DNA from: Microbacterium sp. cf332
Lineage (GTDB): Bacteria > Actinomycetota > Actinomycetes > Actinomycetales > Microbacteriaceae
Assembly: GCF_900102175.1 (NCBI RefSeq)
Contig: NZ_FNKN01000002.1
Coordinates: forward strand, 840,314-904,313
Length of the DNA: 64,000 bases
Direction of reading: 5' to 3'
Both the position numbers and the translations under genes were made by a program. Below, piece after piece: positions 47,447 through 56,617 of this stretch (its first letter is position 1; every line of letters starts with the position of its first letter). A model generated the notes under the pieces. It saw only the letters and a program-made list of their open reading frames with translations. It ran no database searches and was not told the origin of the DNA.

Positions 47447-48252
47447 AGGATGCCCGGGTCCTCGGCCTCGTACGGTTCCGCGTCGAGCAGATCGGCCACC
47501 GAGTCGAGGATCTCGTCGGGCCGGAACGGGTAGCGCTCGATCTCGGCGTCGTCCGAGATGCCGGTCCGCACGAGCACCGTGTGCAGGCCCGCCTCGATGC
47601 CGGCGACGACGTCGGTGTCCATGCGGTCGCCGATCATCCCGGTGTTCTCGGAATGGGCCCCGATGCGGTTCATCGCCGAACGGAACATCATCGGGTTCGG
47701 CTTGCCGACGACGTACGGGCTCTTCCCGGTCGCATGCGAGATGAGGGCCGCGAACGAGCCCGTGGCGGGGACGACGCCCTCGGGGGTCGGGCCCGTGGCG
47801 TCCGGGTTGGTGATGATGAACCGCGCACCGGCGTTGATGAAGCGGATGGCCTTGGTGATGGCGTCGAACGAGTAGTTCCGCGTCTCGCCGACGACGACGT
47901 AGTCCGGGTCGGTCTCGGTCATGATGTACCCGGCCTCGTGCAGAGCCGTCGTGAGGCCCGCCTCGCCGATGACGAAGGCCGAGCCGCCGGGATGCTGCGA
48001 ACGCAGGAAGTCGGCGGTCGCGAGCGCGGACGTCCAGATACGGTCCTCGGGAACCTCGAGACCCGACCGCGCGAGCCGTGCGCTGAGGTCGCGGGGCGTG
48101 AAGAACGGATTGTTGGTCAGCACGAGGAACGGCGTACCCGTCTCGCGCCACTGCGCGAGCAGTTCCGCCGCTCCCGGGATGGGGTGGTTCTCGTGGACGA
48201 GAACGCCGTCCATGTCGGTGAGCCAGCACTCGATATCGGCGCGTGTCCGCAT
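47443..48252 (-). CDS. HAD-IIA family phosphatase (NagD-like)
   Basis: A 269-aa hydrolase of the HAD superfamily, subclass IIA. Motif I is LTDMDGVLVHE with the nucleophile Asp, motif II is LVLTNNPFFTPRDLSARL, the Lys motif is VVGKPNPMMF and motif IV is MIGDRMDTDVVAG. It removes phosphate from a nucleotide or sugar phosphate; the substrate is not defined by sequence. Start ATG 48252 follows TAGGCT by 6 nt (leaderless). Two tiny membrane proteins are coupled to its 3' end. Confidence 0.93.
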   Translation of the reverse strand: MRTRADIECWLTDMDGVLVHENHPIPGAAELLAQWRETGTPFLVLTNNPFFTPRDLSARLARSGLEVPEDRIWTSALATADFLRSQHPGGSAFVIGEAGLTTALHEAGYIMTETDPDYVVVGETRNYSFDAITKAIRFINAGARFIITNPDATGPTPEGVVPATGSFAALISHATGKSPYVVGKPNPMMFRSAMNRIGAHSENTGMIGDRMDTDVVAGIEAGLHTVLVRTGISDDAEIERYPFRPDEILDSVADLLDAEPYEAEDPGIL

Positions 48253-48294
48253 GGCCCCAGCCTAGCCGCGCCGATCCGGCCGTAGTCTTCACTC

Positions 48295-49257
48295 GTGGCC
48301 CGCGACGACTGGAATCCCCGCAAGCTGCCCGACCTGTCGGGCAAGCGCTACCTCGTGACGGGATCCAACGCCGGACTCGGCTATTTCGCCTCGCTCCAGC
48401 TCGCGTCGGCCGGTGCGCACGTCATCATGACCGGTCGCAGTCCGCAGCGCCTCGCGACCGCGCGCGCGTCGGTCGAGCGCGCTCTGCCCGACGGCGTCGG
48501 ATCGGTCGAGACGCTGCTGCTCGACACGAGCAATCTCGGCTCGGTGCGCGCCGCGGCCGCGACGGCGCGGGGCCGCAAACCGCTGCACGGTCTGCTGCTG
48601 AACGCCGGCGTCGTGCATCCGCCGCGTCAGCGCCGCACGACCCCCGACGGTCACGAGATGATCTTCGCCACGAACGTCCTCGGCCACTACGCTCTCGCGG
48701 GCGAGCTGCTGATCGCGCTCGCCGCCGGCCGCGGTCGCATGGTCTGGGTCGGGTCGGTGTCGACGTCGATCTGGAAGTACGAGCCGACCGACATCGAGCT
48801 CGTCGACGACTATTCGCCGTGGCGCGCGTACGTGCAGTCGAAGGTCGCGACGACGTCGCTGGGTCTCGAGGCCGACGACCGCCTGCGAGCCGCGAGCGTG
48901 CCCGTCTCGAGTCTCGTCGCGCACCCCGGGTACTCGACGAGCGGGCGTACGCGTGACATCGCGGGCATCAACGAGCCGACGCGCATGACCCGTTTCACCG
49001 ACAACCTGCAAGCCGCGGTGACGCAGTCCAAGGAGCGGGGCGCCTGGCCGCTCATCCGCGCGCTCGTCGATCCGGACGCCACGGGCGGAGAGTTCTACGG
49101 TCCGGCGGGCGTCCTGCGCGGCGGGCCCCGGGTGGCGACGCCGGCCGCGGTGACGCGGGACCCCGAGGTCGCCGCGCGGCTGTGGTCGTACTGCGAGCAG
49201 ACGACCCGCACGCCCTGGCCGTATCTCAAGGCGAGTCGCACGCGCGCGAAGGGCTGA
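48295..49257 (+). CDS. Short-chain dehydrogenase/reductase
   Basis: A 320-aa SDR of the retinol-dehydrogenase-like group. The NAD(P) loop is VTGSNAGLGYFASLQLASAG, the Asn motif is LLLNAGVVHPP and the catalytic Tyr-Lys pair is AYVQSK. The substrate is a lipid or other alcohol/ketone, undetermined. Start GTG 48295 lies 6 nt after TAGTCT (leaderless). Divergent from the HAD phosphatase over only 42 bp. Confidence 0.92.
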   Translation: MARDDWNPRKLPDLSGKRYLVTGSNAGLGYFASLQLASAGAHVIMTGRSPQRLATARASVERALPDGVGSVETLLLDTSNLGSVRAAAATARGRKPLHGLLLNAGVVHPPRQRRTTPDGHEMIFATNVLGHYALAGELLIALAAGRGRMVWVGSVSTSIWKYEPTDIELVDDYSPWRAYVQSKVATTSLGLEADDRLRAASVPVSSLVAHPGYSTSGRTRDIAGINEPTRMTRFTDNLQAAVTQSKERGAWPLIRALVDPDATGGEFYGPAGVLRGGPRVATPAAVTRDPEVAARLWSYCEQTTRTPWPYLKASRTRAKG

Positions 49258-49275
49258 GGCCCGCGGGGGTGCGCG

Positions 49276-49914
49276 TCAGGCGGTGATCCAGATCGCCGAC
49301 GCGGCGCCGGCCGGAAGCACGACCGATCCGCCGCCGTCGAGCTGCACGCTGTCGCGTCCGCTCACCGTGAGGGTGTGGCCGACGTCGACGCCCTGCTCCT
49401 CGAGCGCCCGCAGCAGTGCGGGATCGCGGTCGCTCACCCGCAGGATGCGACCCGAGTGCCCGAGCGTCGCCTCGGCGAGCAGCACGAATGGCTCACGGTG
49501 CACATCGCCGGCGGCATCGGGGATCGCGTCGCCGTGCGGGTCGAACCGGGGATCGCCGAGTCGGGCTGCGATGCCGGCGAGCAGCCGGTCGCTGATGGTG
49601 TGCTCCAGCACCTCGGCTTCGTCGTGCACCTCGTCCCAGGCGTAGCCGAACTCGCGCACGAGCCACGTCTCGATGAGGCGGTGCCGTCGGATGATCGCCG
49701 CTGCACGCAGGCGCCCGGCCTCGGTCAGAGCCACGGGACCGTAGGGGCGATGCGCGACGAGATCCTGCGCGGCGAGCTTGCGCACCATCTCGGTCACCGT
49801 CGACGGTGCGAGACCGAGCGTGGCCGCCAGCTGCGACGGGGTGATGGGCGTCGGCTGCCACTCGGTGTGGTGGTAGATCGTCTTCAGGTAGTCGTCGACG
49901 GCGGGGGAGGGCAC
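49276..49914 (-). CDS. DtxR/MntR-family metal-dependent repressor
   Basis: A 212-aa regulator. The winged helix has ITPSQLAATLGLAPSTVTEM, the dimerisation/metal domain RRHRLIETWLVREFGYAWDE and HDEAEVLEHTIS, and a C-terminal FeoA/SH3-like domain. At the site where iron-type DtxR/IdeR has Met10, this protein has Asp (VDDYLKTIY), as in Mn2+-responsive MntR. So manganese is the likely co-repressor. Starts at GTG 49914, 5 nt after TAACCT. Target genes are not visible beside it. Confidence 0.9.
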   Translation of the reverse strand: MPSPAVDDYLKTIYHHTEWQPTPITPSQLAATLGLAPSTVTEMVRKLAAQDLVAHRPYGPVALTEAGRLRAAAIIRRHRLIETWLVREFGYAWDEVHDEAEVLEHTISDRLLAGIAARLGDPRFDPHGDAIPDAAGDVHREPFVLLAEATLGHSGRILRVSDRDPALLRALEEQGVDVGHTLTVSGRDSVQLDGGGSVVLPAGAASAIWITA

Positions 49915-50035
49915 ACCTCAGGTTATCCGGGCGGGCACGGGTGCCCTCACGGCACGGGTCGCCCTCATGCCGCGGGACGGGCCGCCGCATGGGTCGCGCC
50001 GCGGGATGGAGCGTGCCGCGGGATAGCCTGTCCCG

Positions 50036-50689
50036 GTGACCCGCTCCGAACCCTCCGACGAGCAGGCCGAGGCCGAGCCGCAGCTCGCGGTCGGTGTCGG
50101 ACCGTGGCCGGGCGGCCCCGACGCCTGGCCCGATGACGACCGCTACGACCCCCAGCTGCTCGCCGAGGGCGACCGGCGCAACGTCGTCGACCGCTACCGC
50201 TACTGGCGGCTCGAGGCGATCGTGGCCGACCTCGACGGGCACCGGCATCCGTTCCATGTCGCGATCGAGAACTGGCAGCACGACATGAACATCGGGTCGA
50301 TCGTGCGCAGTGCGAACGCCTTCGGGGCCGCCGAGGTGCACATCGTCGGCCGGCGCCGCTGGAACCGCCGTGGCGCGATGGTCACCGACCGTTACCAGCA
50401 CGTGCGACACCACGACGACGTCGCGGCCTTCGCCGCATGGGCGACCGAGAGCGGCCTCCCCATCGTCGCGGTCGACAACGTGCCGGGATCGGTGCCGGTC
50501 GACCGGGCCGAGCTGCCCGAGCGTGCCGTGCTGATGTTCGGCCAGGAAGGCCCGGGCCTGTCGGCCGAGGCCGTCGCCGCGGCGTCCGTCGTCGTCGAGA
50601 TCACGCAGTACGGATCGACCCGATCGATCAACGCGTCGGCGGCCGGAGCGGTCGTGATGTACGAGTGGTGCCGGCGCTGGGCGCGCTGA
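50036..50689 (+). CDS. TrmH/SpoU-family RNA 2'-O-methyltransferase
   Basis: A 217-aa knotted SPOUT methyltransferase acting on tRNA or rRNA ribose. The three SpoU motifs are HDMNIGSIVRSANAFGAAEV, VLMFGQEGPGLS and GSTRSINASAAGAVVMYEW. A short acidic N-terminal extension (about 40 residues) precedes the domain. Start GTG 50036 is 6 nt after TAGCCT (leaderless). The exact nucleotide target is not predictable here. Confidence 0.93.
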   Translation: MTRSEPSDEQAEAEPQLAVGVGPWPGGPDAWPDDDRYDPQLLAEGDRRNVVDRYRYWRLEAIVADLDGHRHPFHVAIENWQHDMNIGSIVRSANAFGAAEVHIVGRRRWNRRGAMVTDRYQHVRHHDDVAAFAAWATESGLPIVAVDNVPGSVPVDRAELPERAVLMFGQEGPGLSAEAVAAASVVVEITQYGSTRSINASAAGAVVMYEWCRRWAR

Positions 50690-50708
50690 GCGCTCCCGCC
50701 TCAGCCCC

Positions 50709-51218
50709 TCACCGGGCCGGATCGCGATTCGGGCTGACCGTGTAGACGAAGAGGCCCGTCGCCCCCGCCTCGAGCTCGACGGTCGCATCAGCTGGCACGT
50801 CGGGGATGCTGAGGGGCTCCGCATCGTCGTCGACGGCGGCGCAGCGGACGTCGCCCCGGTCGAGGGTCGCGCCGCCCGCCACGACGGTGAACGCCAGATC
50901 GTCGCCCCCACCGCTCACGCACGCGATCGTGACGGTCGCGGGGGCCTCGTCCGCGGCGACCGTGATGAGGGGCTCCCGGCCGGGTTCGAGCACGCCCGCC
51001 TCGCGCTGAGTCCAGGTGGCCCCGCCGAGCGCGTTCTCGGGGATGACCGTGTCGGCCCACCGCTGGGCGTCGTCGGCGGTCGGACGCGGGAGGGTCGTCG
51101 GATCGTCGGAGCGGGTCGGGATCTCGACCGGCGCTGTCCGCTGGGCGCAGCCGGAGGCGAGCATCCCGAACGTGAGCACCGCGATGCACGCGGCGGCTGC
51201 GGGGAGGAGCTTCGGCAT
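50709..51218 (-). CDS. Predicted lipoprotein, unknown function
   Basis: A 169-aa exported lipoprotein. Signal peptide PKLLPAAAACIAVLTFGML ends in lipobox LASGC with Cys24. The mature part has a Thr/Pro linker and a C-terminal beta-rich segment with one Cys pair candidate (ACVSGGG and VRCAAV). ATG 51218 follows TAGCGT by 6 nt. I know no functional assignment. It is convergent with the TrmH gene. Confidence 0.82.
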   Translation of the reverse strand: MPKLLPAAAACIAVLTFGMLASGCAQRTAPVEIPTRSDDPTTLPRPTADDAQRWADTVIPENALGGATWTQREAGVLEPGREPLITVAADEAPATVTIACVSGGGDDLAFTVVAGGATLDRGDVRCAAVDDDAEPLSIPDVPADATVELEAGATGLFVYTVSPNRDPAR

Positions 51219-51285
51219 GCCGACACGCTAGGGCCGGAGTCTGTGGACGGGGCGTGAATGAGGTCTCGACCCGATCACAGTCCGC

Positions 51286-52602
51286 TCAGACGGTGACGGC
51301 GAGCCATGCTCCGCGGCGGACGCGCCAGCCGAGCGTCAGCAGCCGGGCGAGCATGTAGACGCCGAAGAAGGCCACGGCCAGCCACGCGAGCCCTGCCGCG
51401 CCGACGGGGTGGAGTGACGAGACGACGAGAAGGGCGGGAACGAACGGGATCAGATTGAGGCCGCCCGCGAGAGCCAGGTAGCGCGCGTCGCCGGCGCCCA
51501 TGAGCACGCCGTCGAGCACGAACACGATGCCGCAGATCGGCTGCGCGACCGCGAGCACGAGCAGCGCCGGCTGCACGAGGGCCGCCACATCGGCGTCGCC
51601 TGTGAAGATCAGACCGATGAGGCCCGAGCCCGCGGCGATCGCCGCGCCCACGAGCACGCCGAACCATGCGCCCCAGGCCACGGTGCGGCCGAGCACACGA
51701 CGGACGAAAGCCTCGTCGCCGGCGCCGAGCCCGCGCCCGATGAGCGCCTGTGCGGCGATCGCGAGGGCGTCGAGCGCGAACGCGGCGGTCGAGAAGATGG
51801 TGAACGCGACCTGCCAGCCGGCGAGCTCCTCCGTGCCGAGCCCCGTCGCCACGGCGACGGTCGCGAGCAGCGCGGCGCGCAGCGACACGGTGCGCAGGAA
51901 CAGCCACCCGCCCACGCGCGCCGACCCGCGCATGCCGTCGGCGCGCGGCCGCAACGATGCCGAGTGCCGGCGGGCGAGGCGACCGACCACGACGACGTAG
52001 GCGCCCACCATGCCCCACTGGGCGATCACGGTGCCGAGAGCGGACCCGCCGATGCCCCAGCCGAACCCGTACACGAACACGACGTTCAGGAGCGCGTTCG
52101 CGCCGAAGCCGAGACCGGCGATCCACAGCGGCGTCACGGTGTCCTGCATGCCGCGCAGCAGCCCTGTCGCGGCGAAGACGATGAGCATCGCGGGCAGCCC
52201 CCACATCGACAGCCGCAGGTAGGTCTCGGCGTCTGTCGAGACGGCCTCGCCGGCGCCGAACATGCCGACGAGCAGCGGCGTCGACGCAGACCCGGCCGCG
52301 GCCAGCACGGCGCCGAGCCCCAGTGCCAGCCACAGGCCGTCGACACCGGCGCTCACAGCGCTCGAGGAGTCGCCGGCGCCGAACCGGCGGGCGACCGCGG
52401 GCGTCGTGGCGTAGGCGAGGAAGACCATGAGCCCGACGATCGTCTGCAGCACCGCGCCCGCGATGCCGAGTGCCGCCAGCGGCACGACGCCGAGGTGTCC
52501 GATCAGAGCGGCGTCGACGATGAGGAACAGCGGCTCGGCGACGAGGGCGCCCAGTGCGGGTACGGCCAGCCGCAGGATCTCGCGGTTGAGCGTGCGCGCC
52601 AT
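51286..52602 (-). CDS. MATE-family efflux transporter (DinF-like)
   Basis: A 438-aa transporter with twelve helices in two related halves. The first half opens REILRLAVPALGALVAEPLF and the second includes SLRAALLATVAVATGLGTEE. It exports organic cations or oxidised compounds in exchange for H+ or Na+. The DinF-like subgroup fits best, based on the early EPLFLIVDAALIGHLG stretch. Start ATG 52602 is 6 nt after TAGGCT (leaderless). Substrate unknown. Confidence 0.93.
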   Translation of the reverse strand: MARTLNREILRLAVPALGALVAEPLFLIVDAALIGHLGVVPLAALGIAGAVLQTIVGLMVFLAYATTPAVARRFGAGDSSSAVSAGVDGLWLALGLGAVLAAAGSASTPLLVGMFGAGEAVSTDAETYLRLSMWGLPAMLIVFAATGLLRGMQDTVTPLWIAGLGFGANALLNVVFVYGFGWGIGGSALGTVIAQWGMVGAYVVVVGRLARRHSASLRPRADGMRGSARVGGWLFLRTVSLRAALLATVAVATGLGTEELAGWQVAFTIFSTAAFALDALAIAAQALIGRGLGAGDEAFVRRVLGRTVAWGAWFGVLVGAAIAAGSGLIGLIFTGDADVAALVQPALLVLAVAQPICGIVFVLDGVLMGAGDARYLALAGGLNLIPFVPALLVVSSLHPVGAAGLAWLAVAFFGVYMLARLLTLGWRVRRGAWLAVTV

Positions 52603-52730
52603 GTCACGAGCCTAGGGCCGGTGCGCGTGCGCGCACGCCTTGCACGGCGACGGTAGCGGTGTCGAGCGCCGGAGCGGGTCGCGACGGCGCACTACCGTTG
52701 ATGCTTGCGAACCGGAGGGACGGAACACGG

Positions 52731-54527
52731 ATGCGGCTGCTCAGACGCCTGGCGATCGCGCGCCTGCACGCGCGCCTGCCGACGTGGGTCCGCGTCGTCG
52801 TCGCCGCCGCGGCGGTCGTGCTGGGCGTCGTCATCGTCATCCGGCCGACGACGGCACTCGACGTGCTGGCCTGGCTCATCGGCGGCGGGATGGCCCTGAC
52901 CGGACTCCTCGAGCTCACCGGACGCGAGGGCGAGACGCATCGCCCTCGCTGGCGCACCGCGACGGGCGTCGCCTGGTTGCTGGGCGGAGCGATCGTGCTG
53001 CTCGCCCCCGGCCTGACGGTGCGCGTCGTGGCCGTCGTCGTCGGCGTGCTGCTGCTCGCGGGCGGCATCCTGGGCGTCGTCGCGGCGTTCGGGCGCGGAC
53101 GCACGTGGGACGCGCGGATCGCGGATGTCGCCTTCGGCGCGTCCGGCGTCATCTTCGGCTCCCTCGCCCTGTTCTGGCCCGACATCACCCTGCTCGTGGT
53201 CGCCGTCGTCTTCGGTGCGCGCCTCGTCATGAGCGGCGTCGTCGACCTCTGGACGCGTCTGCGCCGACGGCGCGACGACCGCGTCGTCGAGCGGGCCGGC
53301 GAGGCCGGGCGGCCCCGTCGCCGCTGGGGACGGACCGTCGTGGCGATCGCCTCGGTCGCGCTCGCGGTGACGACGACGATCGTGACGACCCCGCTGCGCG
53401 AGGGGTCGACGGTCGTCGACGACTTCTACGCCGCGCCCCGCGACCTCCCCGACGAGCCGGGCCGACTCGTCCGGGCCGAACCCTTCACGGGCGGCATCCC
53501 CGCGAGTGCCCAGGGGTGGCGCATCCTGTACACGACCACCGGCGTCGACGGCCGCGTACGGGTCGCGAGTGCGATCGTCGCGGTGCCGCGCGAGGGCGAC
53601 GGCCAGTGGCCGGTGATCGACTGGAACCACGGCACCACCGGCTTCGCCGCGCACTGCGCCCCGTCGCTGCAGCCGCGGGGGCTCTGGGCGGGGGCCTTCT
53701 ACATGCTGCCGCGGGCCATCAAAGAGGGGTGGGCGGTCGTCGGCACCGATTACATCGGTCTGGGCACCGAGGGCCCGCACCCCTACCTGATGGGATTGCC
53801 GAGCGCGCATGCGTCGCTGGATGCGGTGCGCGCAGCGCGCGAGCTGGAGGAGGCCGACCTCGGCGCCCGCACGGTCGTGTGGGGGCACTCCCAGGGCGGG
53901 GCCGCGGCTCTGTGGGCCGGAGCCGTCGCGCGCGAGTACGCCCCGGACGTGTGGGTCCGCGGAGTCGCCGCGCTCGCGCCCGCGAGCGATCCCGCCGCGC
54001 TCGTGCAGGGGATATCGAGCGTCACCGGCGGCAGCATCTTCGCCTCGTACGCCTTCGCCTCGTTCTCGGCGATCTACCCCGAGATCGAGTACCGCGACTA
54101 CGTCCGGCCGGGCGCCGAGACGGTGCTGCGTCAGATGTCGGAGCGCTGCCTGTCCGATCCCACGATCGTGCTCTCGGTGGCCGCCGCGCTCGGGATGAGC
54201 CGCGACCCCGCGCTGTTCTCGCGGTCGCCCGCATCCGGGGTGCTGGGCAGGCATCTGCGCGAGAACACCGCGCCGCTGCGTTCGACCGCACCGGTCCTGC
54301 TCGCGCACGGCGGCGCCGACAGCATCATCCCGGTCCAGACGCAGGCCGACTTCGTCGACCGGATGTGCGCAGCCGGTCAGGATGTCGACTTCCGCACCTA
54401 TGCGGGGTACGAGCACGCCGGCGTCGTGGAGCGGCCGTCGCCGCTGATCGACGAGCTCTTCGACTGGACGCGCGACCGCTTCGCGGGCATCCCGGTGGCC
54501 GAGGGGTGTACCACCACCGAACGCTGA
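52731..54527 (+). CDS. Fusion of HdeD/DUF308-like membrane domain and secretory-lipase domain
   Basis: A 598-aa protein. Residues about 20-185 form six hydrophobic helices in HdeD-like repeats (VLGVVIVIRPTTALDVLAWL, then LLGGAIVLLAPGLTVRVV and FGSLALFWPDITLLVVAVV). After a further helix near 205-220, a LIP-type alpha/beta-hydrolase covers about 240-590. The nucleophile elbow is VVWGHSQGGAA, the Asp is near HGGADSIIP and the His is in GYEHAGVV, so it looks active. The hydrolase would face outside. Start ATG 52731 has GGAGG 13 nt upstream; ATG 52701 is an alternative. Substrate unknown; an ester lipid is plausible. Confidence 0.87.
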   Translation: MRLLRRLAIARLHARLPTWVRVVVAAAAVVLGVVIVIRPTTALDVLAWLIGGGMALTGLLELTGREGETHRPRWRTATGVAWLLGGAIVLLAPGLTVRVVAVVVGVLLLAGGILGVVAAFGRGRTWDARIADVAFGASGVIFGSLALFWPDITLLVVAVVFGARLVMSGVVDLWTRLRRRRDDRVVERAGEAGRPRRRWGRTVVAIASVALAVTTTIVTTPLREGSTVVDDFYAAPRDLPDEPGRLVRAEPFTGGIPASAQGWRILYTTTGVDGRVRVASAIVAVPREGDGQWPVIDWNHGTTGFAAHCAPSLQPRGLWAGAFYMLPRAIKEGWAVVGTDYIGLGTEGPHPYLMGLPSAHASLDAVRAARELEEADLGARTVVWGHSQGGAAALWAGAVAREYAPDVWVRGVAALAPASDPAALVQGISSVTGGSIFASYAFASFSAIYPEIEYRDYVRPGAETVLRQMSERCLSDPTIVLSVAAALGMSRDPALFSRSPASGVLGRHLRENTAPLRSTAPVLLAHGGADSIIPVQTQADFVDRMCAAGQDVDFRTYAGYEHAGVVERPSPLIDELFDWTRDRFAGIPVAEGCTTTER

Positions 54528-54573
54528 ATGCGCTCGGAAGTTCGTGTCGGTCCGGCGGCCTAGCATGGGTGCC

Positions 54574-56571
54574 ATGACCGACCCCGTCCTCCCCTCCGGT
54601 ATCGACATCGCCGAGCTCAGCCCCGACATCCGCCCGCAGGACGACCTGTTCCGGTACGTCAACGGCAGCTGGCTCGAGCGCACCGAGATCCCCGACGACA
54701 AGGCGCGCTGGGGGTCGTTCCACCTCATCGCCGAGCAGGCCGAGAGCGACGTGCGGGCGATCATCGACGAGGCGACGACGGCGGAGCCCGGCACCGTGCA
54801 GCGCAAGATCGGCGACCTGTTCACGAGCTTCATGGACACCGAGCGCATCGACGCGCTCGGCGCCGAGCCGCTGCGTCCGCAACTCGCCCGGGTCGACGAG
54901 GTCGACTCGATCCCGGCCTTCCTCCGCACGGTCGGCGAGCTCGAGCGCGAGGGCATCGGCGGCATGATCGGCACCTTCATCGAGCCCGACCCGGGCGCCC
55001 CCGAGCGCTACGTCGTGTTCTTCGTGCAGGGCGGCCTGTCACTGCCCGACGAGAGCTACTACCGTCTCGACGGCTTCGCCGAGACGCGCTCCGCGTTCCA
55101 GGGCTACGCCGAACGCATGCTGCGGCTCGCGGGAGTCGACCGCCCCGACGAGCAGGCCGAGCGCATCGCCCGTCTCGAGGCCGAGCTGGCCTCGCACCAC
55201 TGGGACAACGTGCGCAACCGCGACGCCGTGGCGACCTACAACCTGCACACGTGGCCCGAGGTGGGCGCTCTCGCCGGGGTCGACCTCGACCCGTGGCTCG
55301 AGGGCCTCGCCCCGCGGCACCGTGACGGGTTCGCCGAGATCAACGTCAACCAGCCGAGCTTCATCACGGGTCTCGGTGCGCTGCTGACCGACGAGCACCT
55401 CGAGGACTGGAAGGCGTGGCTGCGGCTGCAGGTCGTCCGCGCCTCCGCGCCCTTCCTGCCCGAGGCCTTCGTCTCCGAGAACTTCTCGTTCTACGGAACG
55501 CAGCTCTCCGGCGTGCCGGTCAACCGCGAGCGCTGGAAGCGGGGCGTGAGCATCGTCCAGGCCGCGCTCGGCGAGGCCGTCGGGCAGATCTATGTCGAAC
55601 GACACTTCCCGCCGCAGGCGAAGACCGAGATGGACGCCCTGGTCGCCAATCTCATCGAGGCCTACCGCGAGTCGATCGCGGCGCTCGACTGGATGACTCC
55701 CGCGACCCGCGAACGCGCCCTCGAGAAGCTCGCGGCCTTCACACCCAAGATCGGCTACCCCGACCGGTGGAAGGACTACTCGGCGCTCGAGATCGACCCC
55801 GCAGACCTGCTGGGCAACGTCCTGCGCTCCACCGAGTGGGAGTACGAGCGCCAGCTGGCCAAGCTCGGCCAGCCGATCGATCGCGACGAGTGGCACATGA
55901 CTCCGCAGACGGTCAACGCGTACTACAACCCGCTGATGAACGAGATCGTCTTCCCTGCGGCGATCCTGCAGCTGCCGTTCTTCTCGTCCGAACGCGATGC
56001 GGCCGCGAACTACGGCGGCATCGGTGCGGTGATCGGGCATGAGATCGGGCACGGCTTCGACGACCAGGGCAGCTCCTACGACGGAACGGGCGCCCTCAAC
56101 GACTGGTGGACCGATGCCGACCGTGCCGCGTTCGAGCAGCGCACCGGCGCGCTCATCGAGCAGTACAACGCCCTCGTTCCGCGAGGCCTCGGCGAGGAGC
56201 ACGCCGTGAACGGGGCGCTCACGATCGGCGAGAACATCGGCGACCTGGGCGGGCTCGGCATCGCGGTGCGCGCCTACCGTCTGTACCTGCGAGCGACGCT
56301 GAGCGACGACGAGCTGGCGGCGGCGCCCGACGGGCCCGTGATCGACGGGTTCACGGGTGTGCAGCGTCTGCTCCTCAGCTGGGGCCAGATCTGGCAGCAG
56401 AAGGGCCGCGACGCCGAGACCATCCGGCTGCTCACGACCGATCCGCACGCTCCGAACGAGTTCCGCTGCAATCAGATCGTGCGGAACATCGACGCGTTCT
56501 ACGACGCCTTCGGCGTCACTCCGGACGACGAGCTCTGGCTCGCGCCCGAGCATCGCGTCACCATCTGGTGA
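54574..56571 (+). CDS. M13-family zinc metallopeptidase (PepO/neprilysin-like)
   Basis: A 665-aa peptidase. The zinc motif is GHEIGHGFDDQG (near residue 488), the third ligand Glu is in ENIGDLGG (near 553), and substrate contacts are NAYYNP and the terminal QIVRNIDAFYDAF region. It cleaves oligopeptides. No signal peptide or membrane anchor, unlike neprilysin, so it is cytosolic. Start ATG 54574 lies 7 nt after TAGCAT; an in-frame upstream frame is less likely. A beta-lactamase-fold gene follows after 46 nt, perhaps in one operon. Confidence 0.95.
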   Translation: MTDPVLPSGIDIAELSPDIRPQDDLFRYVNGSWLERTEIPDDKARWGSFHLIAEQAESDVRAIIDEATTAEPGTVQRKIGDLFTSFMDTERIDALGAEPLRPQLARVDEVDSIPAFLRTVGELEREGIGGMIGTFIEPDPGAPERYVVFFVQGGLSLPDESYYRLDGFAETRSAFQGYAERMLRLAGVDRPDEQAERIARLEAELASHHWDNVRNRDAVATYNLHTWPEVGALAGVDLDPWLEGLAPRHRDGFAEINVNQPSFITGLGALLTDEHLEDWKAWLRLQVVRASAPFLPEAFVSENFSFYGTQLSGVPVNRERWKRGVSIVQAALGEAVGQIYVERHFPPQAKTEMDALVANLIEAYRESIAALDWMTPATRERALEKLAAFTPKIGYPDRWKDYSALEIDPADLLGNVLRSTEWEYERQLAKLGQPIDRDEWHMTPQTVNAYYNPLMNEIVFPAAILQLPFFSSERDAAANYGGIGAVIGHEIGHGFDDQGSSYDGTGALNDWWTDADRAAFEQRTGALIEQYNALVPRGLGEEHAVNGALTIGENIGDLGGLGIAVRAYRLYLRATLSDDELAAAPDGPVIDGFTGVQRLLLSWGQIWQQKGRDAETIRLLTTDPHAPNEFRCNQIVRNIDAFYDAFGVTPDDELWLAPEHRVTIW

Positions 56572-56617
56572 CCGTCCCTGCCGAGACCCCGAGACCGACT
56601 CCGACGGAGACGAGAAC

